Shown here in pieces: positions 61,679 through 64,000 of a stretch of DNA of 64,000 bases (position 1 is the first letter of the stretch; every line of letters starts with the position of its first letter). The notes under the pieces were generated by a model. It made no database searches. It had not been told where the DNA came from and saw nothing but the letters and a program-made list of their open reading frames with translations. Both the position numbers and the translations under genes were made by a program. Origin of the DNA: Tardiphaga sp. P9-11 (lineage in GTDB: Bacteria > Pseudomonadota > Alphaproteobacteria > Rhizobiales > Xanthobacteraceae); the NCBI RefSeq assembly GCF_008329525.1, contig NZ_NPKQ01000012.1, positions 62,001-126,000 on the forward strand, in the 5' to 3' direction.

Positions 61679-63289
61679 TTATTTGCGGGCGAGATCACGG
61701 AAGTCGACCTGACGGTGAAACCAATAGGTGTAGCCATCAAGTTGCGGGATCATCACGGCGTCCTGGTTAGCCTGCCACAAGAGCACCAGCGGAACTTCCT
61801 TGACGTATTCCGCGATCATCTGCTTGCCCATCTCGTCATACTTGGCCTGATCCTGCTCGAACCGAGCCTGATTGGCCAGTTTCACCACCAGCTCGTCATT
61901 CCAGGAGCTGTAATTCCAGCGCTGGTTACCGGTGAAGAAATTGCGGAAGAAGTAATCGGTGGTCGGCAGCCAGGCGGTGGAGCCTTCGGTGAAAAACGGT
62001 AGCTTCTTCTCGGTGATCTGCGTCGACATCTGCGAGTCCGGCAGCTTCTGCACGTCGACTTCAACATTCAGCTTCGCCAGCGCCTCCTTCAGCAGCGCCG
62101 CCATCGGCTCGGTGACGGCGGCAGAGCCGACATTGATGCTGAAAGTGGTCTTGAAGCCCTTCTCGAAACCGGCCTCAGCCAGAAGCTGCTTGGCCTTGGC
62201 CATATCGGTCTTCGCCGGCATCGGCTGCGGGAAGTCGGCATTCGGCGGCGACGTCCACGATGCACCGAACAGCGGCAAGCCACGCTTGAAGATTGCTGCG
62301 CTGAACATGTCGCTATAGGGCAGCGCCATGGCGATGGCCTGACGGACCTTGAGATTGTCGAACGGCGCCATTTGCGTGTTGAAGGCAATCATGGTGAAGC
62401 CGTTGGTCTGCGGTGACGATTCCACCTTGACCTTGCCGCGCTGCTGCAGCGACGGTACGTCGCTGGCCTGCAGATCGATAGCAATGTCGGCATCGCCTTT
62501 CTCGATCAGATTGGCACGCGTGGCGGGATCGCCGATGGTCTGTTCGATGACGCGCTTGAAGTAAGGCAGCTTGCCGTCACGGCCGCTCTTCCAGTTGTCG
62601 TTGCGCTTCAGGATCAACTGTTCACCCGGCTTGAACATCTCGACCGTGTAGGCGCCCGAGCCAGCGGTGTTGGTCTTCAGCCATTCCTGCGCCCAAGGAT
62701 CTTCGGCGGTCGCATGCTGTTTGGCGAGCTTGCTGTTGAAGATCGGCGCCAGCGGCGTGGCGAGATTGGCCAGCGCCAGACGATCCGCTTGGGGTAGCGT
62801 TACAGTGATCGTGCGATCATCGACAATCGCGAACTGCTCGGCCTTGGTCAGCGATCCCGTGCCCATTTGCCCTGCGGCAATGGATTTAGCCGTGACGGCA
62901 CGATCGAGCGACCATTTCACGTCTTCTGCGGTGACGGGCGTGCCATCGTGCCACTTGCTATCGCGCAACTTGAAGGTGATCTTCAGCCCGTCCGGGCTGA
63001 CTTCATAGCTCTCGGCCAGTTCGCCGCGGATCTTGCTGCGGTCGAATACCCAGACGCCGTTTTCGTCGCGCTTGCGGTCGAAGGCCACAAGGCGGTCATA
63101 GATGCTGGTCGAGACGCCGAAGGCTTCACGCGTCGCGCCGGGGGTGGTCGGGTCCAGCGTCGGGATATTGTTGCCCGTCACCTGGCGCAGGGTCTCGGCC
63201 CGCGTCTGCGCGTGTGCCGCTGCTGGAATGAGCGCCATCAGCAGCACGCTGCCCGTCAATCTCAACAAACGCCCGCGATCAGCCACCAT
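61679..63289 (-). CDS. ABC transporter substrate-binding protein, peptide/nickel (family 5) type
   Basis: A 536-residue binding protein with signal peptide LTGSVLLMALIPAAAHAQ and the family 5 marks: NNIPTLDPTTPGATREAFGV, ITFKLRDSKWHDGTPVTAED-type segment and VRQAIAMALPYSD. No permease or ATPase of this class lies beside it in the window; it could work with permeases beyond 64 kb or elsewhere. First complete gene of the minus operon, 71 bases before hyuA. The ATG at 63289 fits the signal peptide. Confidence 0.9.
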   Translation of the reverse strand: MVADRGRLLRLTGSVLLMALIPAAAHAQTRAETLRQVTGNNIPTLDPTTPGATREAFGVSTSIYDRLVAFDRKRDENGVWVFDRSKIRGELAESYEVSPDGLKITFKLRDSKWHDGTPVTAEDVKWSLDRAVTAKSIAAGQMGTGSLTKAEQFAIVDDRTITVTLPQADRLALANLATPLAPIFNSKLAKQHATAEDPWAQEWLKTNTAGSGAYTVEMFKPGEQLILKRNDNWKSGRDGKLPYFKRVIEQTIGDPATRANLIEKGDADIAIDLQASDVPSLQQRGKVKVESSPQTNGFTMIAFNTQMAPFDNLKVRQAIAMALPYSDMFSAAIFKRGLPLFGASWTSPPNADFPQPMPAKTDMAKAKQLLAEAGFEKGFKTTFSINVGSAAVTEPMAALLKEALAKLNVEVDVQKLPDSQMSTQITEKKLPFFTEGSTAWLPTTDYFFRNFFTGNQRWNYSSWNDELVVKLANQARFEQDQAKYDEMGKQMIAEYVKEVPLVLLWQANQDAVMIPQLDGYTYWFHRQVDFRDLARK

Positions 63290-63632
63290 CTGCCACCGTC
63301 CCCTGTCAAACCTCGTTCTGCAAAATCTTGGCCCATCGCGCGCGCCCGGATAGAGCCAGACTCGCCGGAAACGACTAGGCCAGATTGCCGGACGCAGGGT
63401 AACGCGCGAGCGAGGCGCCAAGGTGCTTTGTTACAGTGCAAGTGCTGCACGCGAATACAGCAACGACCCCAAGGGCTCGCCGATCCATTCAGATGCAGGA
63501 TGTGCGGCAGTTATCGCGCCATCGATAGTTCGACGAGATCGCGCCTGCGCAGCGGCAAGGGAGCCACCCGCCGACGATTGACCAATTCGCAGGCGCGCGG
63601 CCATTGCCGGGAAACGCATATGATGGATCGGA
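63290..63632. other. Intergenic region before the minus operon
   Basis: About 340 bases between the regulator and the binding-protein gene. It should contain the operon promoter and the operator of the MocR-type regulator. No gene is convincing. Confidence 0.45.
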
Positions 63633-64000
63633 TTATTTTTTCGCTGCAGACGGCTCTACACCAAGAATCTGCGCCATTTTCGCAATCAGCCGCGTCGCGT
63701 CGGTGGGCTTGAGGCGGCCATAGCCCAATACGAGGCCGGCATAGATCGGCGTCTCCAAATGATTCTGCGATAGCGGCTGCACGTGGAGACCCGCTTGCTT
63801 CAACAGCCTTGCGGCCTCCACATCGCTCATCCGCGCCTTCAAGCGCTCAGTGAACAGGGCGACGAGATGAAGACCGGTTGCACAGGGAGCGACGGTGAGA
63901 TCATCAGGCAAATACTGACGGATCGCATCCATCAGGGCCTTCTGCCGCTCCGCATAAACTTTTCGCATGCGGCGGAGATGGCGTAGCAGATGGCCCTCGC
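63633..64000 (-). CDS. MocR-type (GntR/aminotransferase) regulator, 5' end outside window
   Basis: Only the last 122 codons are in the window; the frame is open to the edge. The sequence (GHLLRHLRRMRKVYAERQKALMD-like part, then VAPCATGLHLVALF and LVLGYGRLKPTDA) is the C-terminal end of an aminotransferase class I domain as found in MocR/PdxR regulators, where EGHLxxHxRRMRxxYxxRR is typical. These bind PLP and control amino-acid, GABA or taurine genes. It is the likely regulator of the downstream hydantoinase/aminotransferase operon. Confidence 0.8.
   Translation of the reverse strand, partial: EGHLLRHLRRMRKVYAERQKALMDAIRQYLPDDLTVAPCATGLHLVALFTERLKARMSDVEAARLLKQAGLHVQPLSQNHLETPIYAGLVLGYGRLKPTDATRLIAKMAQILGVEPSAAKK

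Noticed and set aside
1-64000. CRISPR arrays, prophage, insertion sequences or a known defence system
   Set aside because: No regularly spaced direct repeats, integrase, transposase, phage structural genes or recognised defence operons were found; the ATPase-like tail at 45082 is too short to support a defence call.

Overview
The window looks like a chromosomal stretch of a high-GC alphaproteobacterium, most likely Nitrobacteraceae (Bradyrhizobium, Tardiphaga, Rhodopseudomonas or Afipia type). The reasons are a circularly permuted two-piece tmRNA gene, an acdR/acdS pair, a fused TRAP permease, many short lineage-type membrane and zinc-ribbon proteins, and codon use strongly biased to G/C in third positions. 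The genus is inference. No prophage, insertion sequence, CRISPR array or replication origin was seen.

Region by region: 1-4.0 kb is the end of a sulfonate-type (ssu/tau) operon: ABC ATPase, acyl-CoA-dehydrogenase-like flavoprotein, SsuD-like monooxygenase, substrate-binding protein. At 4.2-11.1 kb there is a run of C-N bond enzymes: aliphatic amidase amiE (bracketed by two palindromic repeats), 5-oxoprolinase pxpB-pxpC-pxpA, an RraA-like aldolase-fold protein with a cupin, and ACC deaminase acdS divergent from its Lrp-type regulator. At 11.1-16.1 kb, all on the minus strand, lie a periplasmic PheC-like dehydratase, a DUF2147 protein, a hypothetical protein, an amidase-signature enzyme and a D-2-hydroxyacid dehydrogenase. 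The stretch 16.2-28.3 kb is made of small or poorly known genes (secreted, single-helix or zinc-ribbon proteins), a LysR regulator, an outer-membrane barrel protein, tRNA-Ser(UGA), the tmRNA gene and clear intrinsic terminators. Several genes here encode fewer than 60 residues.

At 28.5-35.8 kb is a conserved housekeeping block: rlpA, a D,D-carboxypeptidase, tmk, holB, metG, tatD and a metallo-beta-lactamase-fold hydrolase, mostly translationally coupled. At 35.8-44.3 kb follow a frameshifted NAD(P)-binding gene, an acyl-CoA ligase, a DctQM-fused TRAP transporter with its DctP, an SDR, and an XRE/MmyB regulator divergent from an epimerase.

The stretch 44.3-45.75 kb is a small decayed island: an unknown gene with a lost start codon and a frameshift, the tail of what may be an ATPase gene, and the C-terminal third of DNA polymerase IV (dinB), itself frameshifted. 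The metallophosphoesterase that follows has an apparent ATT in the start position.

From 47.1 kb to the end lie two converging operons that look like one catabolic locus. The plus operon has a GntR regulator, ureidoglycolate lyase, a PuuE-type allantoinase, a complete polar amino-acid-type ABC transporter, an epimerase and an SDR. The minus operon has a MocR-type regulator (partial), a peptide-type binding protein, hydantoinase/oxoprolinase A and B subunits, a class III aminotransferase, an NTF2-like protein and an AMP-dependent ligase. Together they suggest uptake and ring opening of a cyclic ureide, hydantoin or lactam. The substrate is unknown, and this is the best candidate in the window for an undescribed pathway.
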